A stretch of 64,000 nt of DNA, taken from contig NZ_BBJB01000044.1 of assembly GCF_016584665.1 (NCBI RefSeq), positions 1-64,000 on the forward strand. Direction: 5' to 3'. Shown piece by piece: positions 48,216 through 56,766 of the stretch (the stretch's first letter is position 1; each line of letters starts with the position of its first letter). The stretch comes from Pseudanabaena sp. lw0831 (GTDB taxonomy: Bacteria; Cyanobacteriota; Cyanobacteriia; Pseudanabaenales; Pseudanabaenaceae). The notes below the pieces were generated by a model, which saw nothing but the letters and a program-made list of their open reading frames with translations, did not search any database and was not told the DNA's origin. The translations under genes and the position numbers were made by a program.

Positions 48216-49082
48216 ATGCAATCGAACTACTTACCACCTTTAGAACCGATCGGAGATTTTCGCTCCTATGTTTGTGGAGATGTAGTAATCGATCAGACAG
48301 CCGCGATCGCATCGGGCGTATTAATTCAAGCGGATCAGGGTGGAAGGATTACGATCGCATCGGGTGTTTGTATTGGGATGGGAGCCGTACTTCATGCCCA
48401 AGGTGGGCTATTAGAAATTGGGGCTGGAGCAAATTTGGGGGCTGGGGTTTTGGTTTATGGTACTAGCAAAATTGGGGAAGGTGCTTGTATTGGCGCTTCG
48501 AGTTCGATTGTACGAGCCGTAATTGCGAAAGGGGCGATCGTGCCGCCTTGTTCTTTGATCAGTGGGTTGGAGGAAAGTGCGATCGAGAAAGAGGCAAGTC
48601 CTGCGATCGCTCAAGAATTAGAGATTAACAATAACTACACTTCACCAACAAATCATTCACCGACAAATCATGCGTTTACACATACCTATTCATCGGCGCA
48701 GCCTTTAGTCAACAATCTCGGACAGGCGATCGGCTTTAGTCAAGCAAATGTAAATGCTTCAAATGGTATTTCTGACAATATTGTTGAGCGATCGACCACA
48801 GAGACCTATGTGCATACAAGTGTCACAGCAACTTCTGAGAGTGTCATCGCCAATTCTGTTGAGCGTACAGTTACAGAAACTCAGGTGGAAATTCCTACTG
48901 ACGAGATCGCTGAGCAGTCATTAGAAGATGCTGAGGTTGCTGATAATGATCAACTTAATTCAGCCATAAATCATACAGGAACTGATATTTCAACAATTGC
49001 AACTGCTAATTCTGCACAGGCGAAGGCACATGCTCAAGCTCAAATTAATCGCTTCATCAAAAGACTTTATCCACAAAACTAA
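48216..49082 (+). CDS. ccmN: Carboxysome assembly protein CcmN
   Basis: CcmN bridges the CcmM-Rubisco core and the shell. The 288-residue protein has an N-terminal hexapeptide-repeat beta-helix of about 130 residues (ASGVLIQADQGGRITIASG, IGEGACIGASSSI), a long Thr/Ser/Glu-rich linker, and a C-terminal amphipathic helix (ASAQ-like AQAQINRFIKRLYPQN) that is the encapsulation peptide which binds CcmK. All parts are intact. It is the last gene of the carboxysome cluster; a 16-bp stem hairpin follows. Confidence 0.93.
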   Translation: MQSNYLPPLEPIGDFRSYVCGDVVIDQTAAIASGVLIQADQGGRITIASGVCIGMGAVLHAQGGLLEIGAGANLGAGVLVYGTSKIGEGACIGASSSIVRAVIAKGAIVPPCSLISGLEESAIEKEASPAIAQELEINNNYTSPTNHSPTNHAFTHTYSSAQPLVNNLGQAIGFSQANVNASNGISDNIVERSTTETYVHTSVTATSESVIANSVERTVTETQVEIPTDEIAEQSLEDAEVADNDQLNSAINHTGTDISTIATANSAQAKAHAQAQINRFIKRLYPQN

Positions 49083-49112
49083 ATCACCCATCTAGAGCTT
49101 TGCACTTTTTGA

Positions 49113-49162
49113 TAAAGCCCATAAAGTAAAAAGAGCTGTTTTGCACTACTTTATGGGCTTTA
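49113..49162 (+). terminator. Hairpin downstream of ccmN
   Basis: TAAAGCCCATAAAGTA (49113-49128) pairs perfectly with 49147-49162 around an 18-base loop. It may end the ccm transcript. The rest of 49083-49421 shows no other feature. Confidence 0.7.
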
Positions 49163-49421
49163 TGGCTTAACTTATAGCGAGATCGCCATATGTGACGATG
49201 ATCACCACAAACTTGATATCAAAATTACACTCTCATTTAGTTTTAGCGACTATCATGAATGTAAGCAAAGTGATTTTTTGCGATTAACTTTGCGATTAAC
49301 TTTGCAATTAGTCGGTGTGAAACAAGTTTATAGATGCAGCTCAGCTAAGGAAAAGGAAACAAAAAGACTCAAATTTAAGTCATTGCGTTCGTTGGGACAA
49401 GATTGTTGGAGGAATATGAAG

Positions 49422-49601
49422 ATGAGTAGCATTTTTAGCCTTAAATCTAGCATTGCCTTGCTGGTTTTGGGTACTGCTATGCTTGCAGCTCCAAAACAAC
49501 CAGTAAAATCAACATTAGAAGCATTTAGTGTTTATCAACCCGCGATCGCCGCTTCGGCTGTTGGTGCGATTGCCGACACTATGCAATATGAAATTGTCTA
49601 A
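49422..49601 (+). CDS. Small exported hypothetical protein
   Basis: This 59-residue protein starts at ATG 49422, 8 bases after a perfect GGAGGA (49408-49413), the strongest ribosome site in the area; the ATG at 49416 is too close to it and the longer frame from 49278 lacks coding character. Residues about 8-25 (SSIALLVLGTAMLAAPKQ) form a hydrophobic signal or anchor segment, followed by a polar part ending DTMQYEIV. I recognise no family. It is downstream of the carboxysome genes but separated by a hairpin, so a link to them is not shown. Confidence 0.6.
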   Translation: MSSIFSLKSSIALLVLGTAMLAAPKQPVKSTLEAFSVYQPAIAASAVGAIADTMQYEIV

Positions 49602-49645
49602 CTCAATCAAGTAAAGGCAGTACTTCACGCCGCATTTACTTGATA

Positions 49646-49684
49646 AAAAACTAGAGGTGGCGCGTCGCGCCACCTCTAGTTTTT
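49646..49684. terminator. Perfect palindrome, 18-bp arms
   Basis: Arms 49646-49663 and 49667-49684 pair perfectly around GTC (apex GC-GTC-GC) with A and T tracts, between the small exported gene and the RNase gene. A terminator on both strands is likely. Confidence 0.92.
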
Positions 49685-49762
49685 AGGTTTTGTATAGCGG
49701 CAGCTATATAAAACGGTAGAATATTAAAGAAAATTTTTGGCTTTGGTGGACAAGGGGCAATT

Positions 49763-51841
49763 TTGGAAAAAGGTACGCTAGTCGAAGTGAAATTGCATGG
49801 CGATCGCCGCCTTGTCGTAATTGATCGCCCAGAAGGTAAAAAACATTTTCAAGCGATCGATGAAAATGGCAATACCCACACCATCCATCCCCGCGAAATT
49901 AATTACACAATTAAAGCTAACGGTGAAAGCAAAAGTTTCACCCATCTGCAAATCCCCTCATTTTTGCAAAAAATCGAAAAATTTCTCGATCCTTCTAGCC
50001 TCGAAGTCGCATGGGAGATTTTGATTGAAGATAACCAAGCGACTAGCCCCAGCGATCTTGCTAATCTTCTGTTCTCAGAATTATCGCCTGTTACTTCTTA
50101 CGCTTCCTATTGCTTACTTAGTAATGACAAAATTTATTTTAAGCAAAAAGGCGATCTCTTTGAACCGAGATCGCTTTCTCAAGTTTCAGAGCTAAAACAT
50201 CAAGCGGAAGCTGCTGCCCAACGCGCTAAGTTGATTGAAGAGTTTCAGCAAAAGATCGCTGATAAACTTTCAGGTGCTGACGTGACATGGACAACTAGCG
50301 ATCGCAGTCGGTTAGATTGTTTAGAGCGTTACGCTCTTCATGGTGATGAAGCCTCAGACAAAGCTGCTGCCCAAGAACTACTGAGCTTTGCTAAGCGCTC
50401 TAAGAATGAACAGTCTGCATTTCAAATGCTCGTCGATCTCGGCATTTGGAGCGAACATGAAAATCTAAATCTACTGCGTAGCCAAATTCCGATTCGGTTT
50501 GCAAATGAATTAATTGTTGCCGCCCAAGAATGCTTCACCGATCCAATTCCCGATAACATGCAGCATTTGCGGCGAGATCTCACACATCTGCATGTTTATA
50601 CGATTGACGATATCAGCACCACGGAAATTGATGATGGACTGAGCATTGAGACGCTAGCAGATGGTAGTAAACGTATCTGGGTTCATATTGCCGATCCGAC
50701 GAGATGGCTTGATCCTGAAAGTGCTTTGGACAAAGATGCTCGTAAGCGCGGTACAAGTGTTTATTTGCCAACGGGTGTGATCCCGATGTTTCCGATGGAA
50801 TTAGCCACGGGACCAATGAGCTTAATCGAGAGTAAAGTGTGTCATGCGATCTCCTTCGCCGTTGATCTTGATGCAGTGGGCGCGATCGCAAATTACGAGA
50901 TTGTAGCGAGTTTGGTGAAGCCGAACTATCGGCTCACCTATGAAGATGTCGAAGAAATGCTGCAACTGGGAGTGGAAGACGATCTTGAACGCCTTGCTGA
51001 TTTTGCCCGTCTTCGTAAAAAATGGCGAGTTGAGCAGGGTGCGATCGAGATTCATTTGCCCGATACCAGCGTTAAGGTTGATTCTAAAGACGGCGATCGC
51101 CTGACCTTGGAACTGATGGAGGATACCTTCTCGCGTCAACTGGTTGCTGAGATGATGATCCTTGCAGGTGAGGTTGCCGCCAAATTCGCGCAAACTAATA
51201 ATATTCCGATCCCCTATCGCTACCAAGAGCAGCCAGAATTGCCACCCCTCGATACATTGATGCAATTACCTTCAGGCCCCGTGCGTGAATTTGCGATTTG
51301 TCGCTGTATGACTAAAGGTTCCCTAGGACTATATGCCTCGCGCCATTCAGGTTTGGGACTTGATGCCTATGCACAAGTAACTTCCCCGATCCGTCGTTAC
51401 AGCGATTTACTCGCCCATTGGCAAATCAAAGCTTTCTTACTCGAAGAGCCTTTGCCCTTTACGGCGGAAATGCTCACGGCAATTTTGCAGGCGATCGAAC
51501 CTGCAATTTGGGATGCAAATCAGGTTGAGAAGCAGTCGGTGCGTTATTGGAGCTTAGAGTATTTGCGCCGTAACAAGGATGTAGTATGGGAAGCCTTGAT
51601 GCTGGACTGGTTGCGCGAAAATGAGAAGTTGGCTCTTGTCTTAATCGAAGACTTAGGTTTGAAGTTACCGATGCGAATTACTCGCCAGATTCAAGTTGGA
51701 GATAATCTGCGGATCAAAACTGGTGAAGTTGATCCTCGTAAAGACATTATTTATTTTCTAGAGGCGCAGCAATCCACCTCAGTTTTAGAAATGGAAATGG
51801 AGCGAGATAGCGATCGCCTTGAATCTGAGTATGCAACTTAA
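49763..51841 (+). CDS. RNase II/RNase R-family exoribonuclease
   Basis: The 692-residue enzyme degrades RNA from the 3' end by hydrolysis. The catalytic RNB domain spans about residues 270-600, with DLTHLHVYTIDDISTTEIDD (metal-binding Asp residues), RGTSVYLPTGVIPMFP and the signature ASRHSGLGLDAYAQVTSPIRRYSDLL (given as one family block). The N-terminal cold-shock part is short and a C-terminal S1-like part is weak, as in cyanobacterial and chloroplast enzymes. The start is a TTG at 49763 with AAGGGG about 7 bases upstream; no ATG fits. Confidence 0.92.
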   Translation: MEKGTLVEVKLHGDRRLVVIDRPEGKKHFQAIDENGNTHTIHPREINYTIKANGESKSFTHLQIPSFLQKIEKFLDPSSLEVAWEILIEDNQATSPSDLANLLFSELSPVTSYASYCLLSNDKIYFKQKGDLFEPRSLSQVSELKHQAEAAAQRAKLIEEFQQKIADKLSGADVTWTTSDRSRLDCLERYALHGDEASDKAAAQELLSFAKRSKNEQSAFQMLVDLGIWSEHENLNLLRSQIPIRFANELIVAAQECFTDPIPDNMQHLRRDLTHLHVYTIDDISTTEIDDGLSIETLADGSKRIWVHIADPTRWLDPESALDKDARKRGTSVYLPTGVIPMFPMELATGPMSLIESKVCHAISFAVDLDAVGAIANYEIVASLVKPNYRLTYEDVEEMLQLGVEDDLERLADFARLRKKWRVEQGAIEIHLPDTSVKVDSKDGDRLTLELMEDTFSRQLVAEMMILAGEVAAKFAQTNNIPIPYRYQEQPELPPLDTLMQLPSGPVREFAICRCMTKGSLGLYASRHSGLGLDAYAQVTSPIRRYSDLLAHWQIKAFLLEEPLPFTAEMLTAILQAIEPAIWDANQVEKQSVRYWSLEYLRRNKDVVWEALMLDWLRENEKLALVLIEDLGLKLPMRITRQIQVGDNLRIKTGEVDPRKDIIYFLEAQQSTSVLEMEMERDSDRLESEYAT

Positions 51842-51861
51842 AAATCGCTTTGCGCTCAAAC

Positions 51862-51926
51862 CCGAACAACAATAAATTTTTAAAGGTGTTGCTCTGCAAC
51901 ACCTTTAAAAATTTATTGTTGTTCGG
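51862..51926. repeat. Perfect palindrome, 31-bp arms, overlapping the transporter stop
   Basis: Arms 51862-51892 and 51896-51926 pair perfectly around TCT, the longest arms in the window. The right arm encodes the Glu-Gln-Gln-stop end of the transporter. The left flank GCGCTCAAACCCGAAC matches that of the palindrome at 24954. It separates two convergent genes and could terminate both. Confidence 0.96.
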
Positions 51927-53394
51927 ATTGCTGTCTTCTCCTTTCCGCAAGACGCATCAATATCTCTGTATGCACTTCATGAGTAATCGGATAGAAATAT
52001 GCCAAGCCTAAGCCAATTACCAAGGCGATTGTTGGCAAGGGTCCGATCGCAATTCTGATCGCAAATAGAGCTGAATCTGGCTGAGTTGGCAAAGGCTGAC
52101 AAGGCACACTCTCTTGAAATTTTGCCCATGACAAACCAAGCCCTAGTAGAAATAAACCACCTGCTAGTCCAAACTTTTGCAACAGTACCATGAAGGCGTA
52201 GAAAATCCCCTCGCGGCGCTGACCTGTTTCTAGTTCATCAAGATCCGTGACATCGGGAATCATCGACCAAGGAATGAGATAGGCGGTGGAAACGCCACAG
52301 CCCGCCATAACCGCTAGGATATATAGCAGCACAACTTGCCCTTCTTGCAAGAAAAATAGTCCTGCTTGCGCAATAATCCAGATTCCTGAACCCATGAAAT
52401 AGGCAGCTTTTTTGCCAAATCTTTTGCTGATTCCGCTCCATACTGGCAACATTAACAGCGCTGTACCTTGAACTGCGATCGTTACGAGAATAAAATCACT
52501 CTCTTGCATCTTCATCCAATTCACGACGAAATAGGGAATGATCGAAGCCGTGATCTGTAACGATAGCCATGAGCAAAAGTAAATTCCAATCACGAATAAA
52601 AATGGACGATTGTTGAAGACTATTTTTAATTGCTCAAAGAAGCTCAGTTCTTCGGTATCTGCATCAAGAGATTCATTATGGAGTCGATGCCGATCGCTAG
52701 CGATCGCTCTTCTTTTAATTCCCCAAACACACCAATAAATCGAGACGCTGGAAATAACCGCACAGACTGCACCCAGCACAATATATTGCATCCCACCCGC
52801 ATTACAACTGCCAGCTTGACGGGCTGGATCTTTAAAGAATGCAAAGATCAATTGGGCAATAAAAAGAGAAACAATACTGCCGCCAATCGAGAAGGTAAAC
52901 CGAAAGGTATTCAGACTAGTCCGTTCATTGTAATCTTGGGTGATTTCGGGCGTGAGGGCGGTATAGGGAAGGTTAACAGCCGTGAAGAAGGTGTTAAACA
53001 CGATACCTACGACTACGTAGTACCAAAAAAGAACCATTTTGTCGGTGCTAGGCACTAGCCACTGCGCCAAAAATGACAAGCCAAAAGGAATCGCTGCGTA
53101 GATCATCCAAGGCAATCGCCTTCCCATTTTTGATTTGGTGCGATCGCTAAGTACACCGATAATCGGATCGTTAATCGCATCAAAAATTTTGCCGATTAAT
53201 AACACCAATCCTGCGAGGGCGGGATCGAGTCCTGCAACGTTGGTAAAAAAGAATAATAAAAAGAATGAGAGCAGATTGGTGGTGATCGAAGTACCGAGAT
53301 CTCCCGCACCATAGGCGAGCTTTTCACTAAAAGTTAGTTTGGCTTGCGTGAGGTCATATTGCGATGAATCAAAAGAATTCTCAGAATTACTCAT
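51913..53394 (-). CDS. GPH-family sugar:cation symporter (MFS)
   Basis: The 493-residue membrane protein has about twelve transmembrane helices and belongs to the glycoside-pentoside-hexuronide family (MelB-like). Marks are KLAYGAGDLGTSITTNLLS at the N-terminus, FDAINDPIIGVLSDRTKSKMGRRLPWM (family block between helices 2 and 3), and PDVTDLDELETGQRREGIFYA. The substrate is not predictable; GPH members in cyanobacteria are uncharacterised for the most part. The N-terminal 20 residues are hydrophilic. The stop codon and last residues are encoded by the palindrome arm. Confidence 0.9.
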   Translation of the reverse strand: MSNSENSFDSSQYDLTQAKLTFSEKLAYGAGDLGTSITTNLLSFFLLFFFTNVAGLDPALAGLVLLIGKIFDAINDPIIGVLSDRTKSKMGRRLPWMIYAAIPFGLSFLAQWLVPSTDKMVLFWYYVVVGIVFNTFFTAVNLPYTALTPEITQDYNERTSLNTFRFTFSIGGSIVSLFIAQLIFAFFKDPARQAGSCNAGGMQYIVLGAVCAVISSVSIYWCVWGIKRRAIASDRHRLHNESLDADTEELSFFEQLKIVFNNRPFLFVIGIYFCSWLSLQITASIIPYFVVNWMKMQESDFILVTIAVQGTALLMLPVWSGISKRFGKKAAYFMGSGIWIIAQAGLFFLQEGQVVLLYILAVMAGCGVSTAYLIPWSMIPDVTDLDELETGQRREGIFYAFMVLLQKFGLAGGLFLLGLGLSWAKFQESVPCQPLPTQPDSALFAIRIAIGPLPTIALVIGLGLAYFYPITHEVHTEILMRLAERRRQQSEQQ

Positions 53395-53421
53395 GTTTGA
53401 TTGCTTAATTTCAAGTTTAAA

Positions 53422-53458
53422 TTATGAGAGGCTCACCCTGTGGGTGAGCCTCTCATAA
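53422..53458. repeat. Perfect palindrome, 17-bp arms, upstream of transporter
   Basis: Arms 53422-53438 and 53442-53458 pair perfectly around TGT (apex CCC-TGT-GGG). It is in the divergent gap between the transporter and txlA. Confidence 0.92.
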
Positions 53459-53503
53459 CTCATTTAGAATTGCTATAGCATAGAGCAAAGGGACTAGCAG
53501 TAA

Positions 53504-53562
53504 AATAAGGAACCAGTTTTTGTGGCGCGGCGAAACCGCGCCACAAAAACTGGTTCCTTATT
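53504..53562. repeat. Perfect palindrome, 27-bp arms, upstream of txlA
   Basis: Arms 53504-53530 and 53536-53562 pair perfectly around CGAAA. The outer word GGAACCAGTTTTTG resembles the AACCAAT-type ends of other palindromes. It is in the same divergent gap, so the two hairpins do not follow any gene. Confidence 0.95.
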
Positions 53563-53623
53563 AATCGCAGGGTTCAAACCTTGCTCGGCATAATGGGAAT
53601 AGTAATTTTCGTAAGTTATTGTT

Positions 53624-54184
53624 ATGAATCCAGAAAATCCAAGTAGTTCAACGCCTGCTAGTTCTAATCAATTGCGAAATTTATTAGTAGCGATCGCCGC
53701 TATCCTGCTGACCACAGCCCTATTTTTTGGGTTTCAAGCCCAGCATAGTAGTACATCATTGGATGCAGTGGCGGCAGCGGCGCTTCCCATTGATGAAGCT
53801 TTGGCAAATGACAAGCCCACCACAATCGAGTTTTATGCGGATTGGTGTTCCAGTTGTCAGTCAATGGCGGCAGATAATTTGTCTCTGGAAAAGGAATATC
53901 GCGATCGCATGAATTTTGTGATGTTAAATGTGGACAACACGAAATGGTTGCCAGAGGTCACCAAATATCGCGTTGATGGGATTCCCAGATTTATTTTTTT
54001 AGATCGTGCCAATCAAGCGATCGGTGATACTACGGGCGCAGTTCCTCGCGCAATTATGGCGGAGAATATCGAAGCGGCGATCGCCAAACAGCCTTTGCCT
54101 CACAATAGTATTAGTAGCGATCGCACTTCGCCCGTCTCTGAACCTAAAGCCGCAGATATTTCTCAACCACGAGACCATGCATAA
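53624..54184 (+). CDS. txlA: Membrane-anchored thioredoxin-like protein TxlA
   Basis: The 186-residue protein has an N-terminal transmembrane helix (about residues 17-37) and a thioredoxin domain facing the other side of the membrane. The redox site is WCSSC (Cys75, Cys78) in EFYADWCSSCQ, and the cis-Pro lies in VDGIPRFIFLD. It matches cyanobacterial TxlA and plant HCF164, which pass reducing power across the thylakoid membrane for cytochrome assembly. A variable tail of about 35 residues ends with the TAA supplied by a hairpin arm. Length is normal. Confidence 0.9.
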   Translation: MNPENPSSSTPASSNQLRNLLVAIAAILLTTALFFGFQAQHSSTSLDAVAAAALPIDEALANDKPTTIEFYADWCSSCQSMAADNLSLEKEYRDRMNFVMLNVDNTKWLPEVTKYRVDGIPRFIFLDRANQAIGDTTGAVPRAIMAENIEAAIAKQPLPHNSISSDRTSPVSEPKAADISQPRDHA

Positions 54185-54305
54185 AAAAGAAGACATGCAA
54201 AGCGTGTCTTCTTTTTTATGCCCAATAAACGAATAGCGGCGCGAAGCGCCGCTATTCGTTTGAATTTATAAAAAGAAGGCGCTTTTTGCCTTCTTTTTAT
54301 AAATT
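54181..54305. terminator. Three tandem hairpins between txlA and the beta-lactamase-like gene
   Basis: The hairpins are 54181-54219 (18-bp stem with one wobble, loop AAA), 54227-54261 (16-bp perfect, loop GAA) and 54263-54305 (18-bp perfect, 7-base loop). The first carries the txlA stop codon and the third the stop of the convergent gene. A and T tracts fit terminators on both strands; the middle hairpin is not needed for that. Confidence 0.92.
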
Positions 54306-55878
54306 ATGGGTTTTGGCGAGTTAATTCGGATGGGTTGTTCAAACTGGGTGATGTCCTTGGGGTATTTGTTGGAGAGGAATTAGGAGCGGCATTTGGTAGA
54401 GGAATAGTAATATTTTCAATAACGCTATTACCATTGTTGCTAGGACTAGCCGACTCTGTAGAATTCGCGGGTGAATTACTAGGAGCAGAATTACTATTGT
54501 TTGCGGGTAACTTGCCACCACCAAGGAAATAGTCATAGGTTGCGCGAGAAACTTGACGAATCAACTCATTAGCTCGTTGATCGTTGTCTGGACGCTTGAC
54601 CATCACCGCGATCGCATAGCGCTTACCATTAGGCATATCAACAATGCCCGCGTCTCCAACGGCTGAGCCAATATCCCCTGTTTTATGGATGATTCTTGCC
54701 TCTGCGCCAATACCCTTAGGCAAGAGAGTGTTAGTAACAGGCCGACGCATGATATCCATGAAGCGATCGCGACTGCGTGGCTCGATCAATTTACCTTTAT
54801 CCAGCATCGCTAATAACGACACCATATCTTGGGTACTAATTGAATTCGTCCCTTCTAGATCTGGCAGTTGGTTATTCACCACTAAGTTATTTAGCCCCCA
54901 AGATTTGAAGCGCTGATTAAGAGCTGCAAACCCACCTAATCGTTTGATGATCATGTTGGTCGCAGTATTGTCACTGATCACGATCATTTGTGTCGCTGTC
55001 TCTAAAGCCGAGATTTTTGTGCCTGTTGGTAAAAGTTGAAAATCACCCGCTTCCCCCACCTTGACATCGGCAGTGATCTCTAGCTGCTCATCTAGCTTAA
55101 TTTTCCCCGCATCAACATCTTGGAAAAAAGCAACTAAAATTGGGGTTTTGATGGTACTAGCCGACGCGATCGACTGATTAGCCCCAACTTGTACATATGC
55201 TCCAGAGTCGAGATCGACCACCATCATTTGCATGGAAAGATCTTTTTCTTTAGCTGCTAAGTCCTTGATTTTACTCAGCAATGGCGTTGCCTCAGTTTTG
55301 AGGTCAAGGGGAACAAGATCTTGAGATTTATTTGGATCATCTTTGGCTAACAATTCTGTCGGATTAGTCTTTGCGGCAATAGATTGCTGATTTTGCCAGA
55401 AAGAGATGGCTGTCCCTGCGATCACGCTCAGTCCAATTCCAGCGATCGCGAGACGTAAGACTTGCCACCCAAAAGACTTGATAGGTGACTTAATCGGGAT
55501 CGTCCGATTATTGCTCCCATTAGATTTCTTGCGTGTTCTTAGCTCAGTTCTATTGTCAGGGCGATGATCGAGACGTAGCTCTGTGCGAGCCTCGACGAAT
55601 CCTTGGCGGCTTGGCAATGGCTTGACCTTATTCTCAGGTATCCGCCCTTCGTAGTGACGATCTGAGCGATTGTTTAATCGATTGTCTATGATTGGTTCAG
55701 GCGATCTCGTTGGTTCAGGCGATCGCCCAAGACGACTTTTGGATTCAGAATTAATTGGGCGAAGAACAGAGTCACTATTGCTTGTCACAGCCTTGGCGCG
55801 ACGCTCACGCAACTTATTTAAACGCGCTTCTCGACTTTTTTCGGTAGCGTCAGGCGATGAAAAGTTTCTTGGTTCCAC
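54304..55878 (-). CDS. Class A beta-lactamase-like serine hydrolase, membrane-anchored
   Basis: The 524-residue protein has a basic, disordered N-terminal 130 residues, one transmembrane helix (about 135-155), and a periplasmic beta-lactamase-fold domain at about 190-450. The motifs are complete: Ser240-x2-Lys243 (ASTIKTP), SDN near 301 (ISDNTATNMII) and KTG near 398 (IIHKTGDIG). A Ser/Asn/Pro-rich tail ends it. It could be a beta-lactamase, a DD-peptidase or a cell-wall hydrolase; the long cytoplasmic tail and anchor favour a cell-envelope role rather than a secreted resistance enzyme. Confidence 0.85.
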   Translation of the reverse strand: MEPRNFSSPDATEKSREARLNKLRERRAKAVTSNSDSVLRPINSESKSRLGRSPEPTRSPEPIIDNRLNNRSDRHYEGRIPENKVKPLPSRQGFVEARTELRLDHRPDNRTELRTRKKSNGSNNRTIPIKSPIKSFGWQVLRLAIAGIGLSVIAGTAISFWQNQQSIAAKTNPTELLAKDDPNKSQDLVPLDLKTEATPLLSKIKDLAAKEKDLSMQMMVVDLDSGAYVQVGANQSIASASTIKTPILVAFFQDVDAGKIKLDEQLEITADVKVGEAGDFQLLPTGTKISALETATQMIVISDNTATNMIIKRLGGFAALNQRFKSWGLNNLVVNNQLPDLEGTNSISTQDMVSLLAMLDKGKLIEPRSRDRFMDIMRRPVTNTLLPKGIGAEARIIHKTGDIGSAVGDAGIVDMPNGKRYAIAVMVKRPDNDQRANELIRQVSRATYDYFLGGGKLPANNSNSAPSNSPANSTESASPSNNGNSVIENITIPLPNAAPNSSPTNTPRTSPSLNNPSELTRQNP

Positions 55879-55945
55879 TGCTATTTATAACTCCGATACA
55901 AAAATGTCTCTACTAACCGATTAACTTTTTTTCGCTACAGACTAG

Positions 55946-56737
55946 TTAATCCAGATGAGCCGTAGCCCAATTAACTTGGCGCAAAATTCCTCGCAGCATG
56001 GCTACTTCCGATGGACTAAGATTTGCCCGATCAAAGATATGCCGAAACTTTCGCAATCGATGAACGGCGGTATGTGGATAAACATAGCCGATCTTCAGTA
56101 ATACTGCTTCAAGTTGCTGATAGCAAGCTTCTAGGTCTGCGCGTGTAGCAAGGTCTATGGGTGCTGACTCTATCAAATCTTGCGCGATTTGGCTAGTCAA
56201 ATTTTCATGACATGGGGAATGTTCCTTGATACTTTCTTTGATCAGTTGTAGTTGGTAGCAACAAATACCAACTGCCTGCGCCAAATTCAGCGAAGGATAT
56301 TCGGGATTGACGGGGATTCGCATCACTTGCTGGCAATGCTGGATTTCGGCATTGCTCAAACCACGATCCTCTGCACCAAAGACGATCGCACTGACTTTAG
56401 CTTGCATTAACCAACCCAAACCTTGCTTGGGATCAGTCACTTTCATTTCGCCCTCGTCAATGCGACCTGCGGTGGCGATCGCCCGATGACAACCAACTAA
56501 TGCAGATGGCAAACTATCAACAATCCTTACATTTTCTAAAATTTCTGGGGCATGGACTGCCATGTGTTGTGCTTCATCACTAAAGCGATCGCATTGCGGA
56601 TTTACTAACCACAGATCCGTAAGTCCAAAGTTTTTCATCACCCTTGCCACTGAGCCAAGGTTCCGCGCTCCCGCCGTCTCGACTAACACAATTCTGATAT
56701 TTGACATAGCCTCAAGTTCTACATTACTCAAACTCAT
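55946..56737 (-). CDS. TrmJ-like RNA methyltransferase (SPOUT family)
   Basis: The 263-residue enzyme is of the SpoU/TrmJ type that 2'-O-methylates tRNA or rRNA with S-adenosylmethionine, using a trefoil-knot fold. Blocks: IRIVLVETAGARNLGSVARVMKNFG, LWLVNPQ, AIVFGAEDRGLSNAEI and VNPEYPSLNLAQAVGICCYQ (the knot). A helical C-terminal region follows. The start is uncertain: ATG 56737 has GGAG at 5-bases spacing, while ATG 56707 is nearer to where similarity begins. The frame upstream of 56737 lies in a degenerate palindrome. It follows pyrB closely and may share its transcript. Confidence 0.88.
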   Translation of the reverse strand: MSLSNVELEAMSNIRIVLVETAGARNLGSVARVMKNFGLTDLWLVNPQCDRFSDEAQHMAVHAPEILENVRIVDSLPSALVGCHRAIATAGRIDEGEMKVTDPKQGLGWLMQAKVSAIVFGAEDRGLSNAEIQHCQQVMRIPVNPEYPSLNLAQAVGICCYQLQLIKESIKEHSPCHENLTSQIAQDLIESAPIDLATRADLEACYQQLEAVLLKIGYVYPHTAVHRLRKFRHIFDRANLSPSEVAMLRGILRQVNWATAHLD

Positions 56738-56766
56738 GAAAGCTCCGCAAAGCGATGCTTTCATGA
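56734..56766. repeat. Degenerate palindrome at the pyrB-methyltransferase junction
   Basis: TCATGAAAGC at one end pairs with GCTTTCATGA at the other; inside are two mismatches and an apex GC-AAA-GC. It lies between the pyrB stop (56767) and the methyltransferase start, and includes the possible start codon and Shine-Dalgarno region. Confidence 0.7.

Noticed and set aside
53560-53600. GGGTTCAAACC stretch resembling a tRNA T-arm
   Set aside because: No acceptor, D-arm or anticodon arm can be placed around it. No tRNA gene was found in the window.
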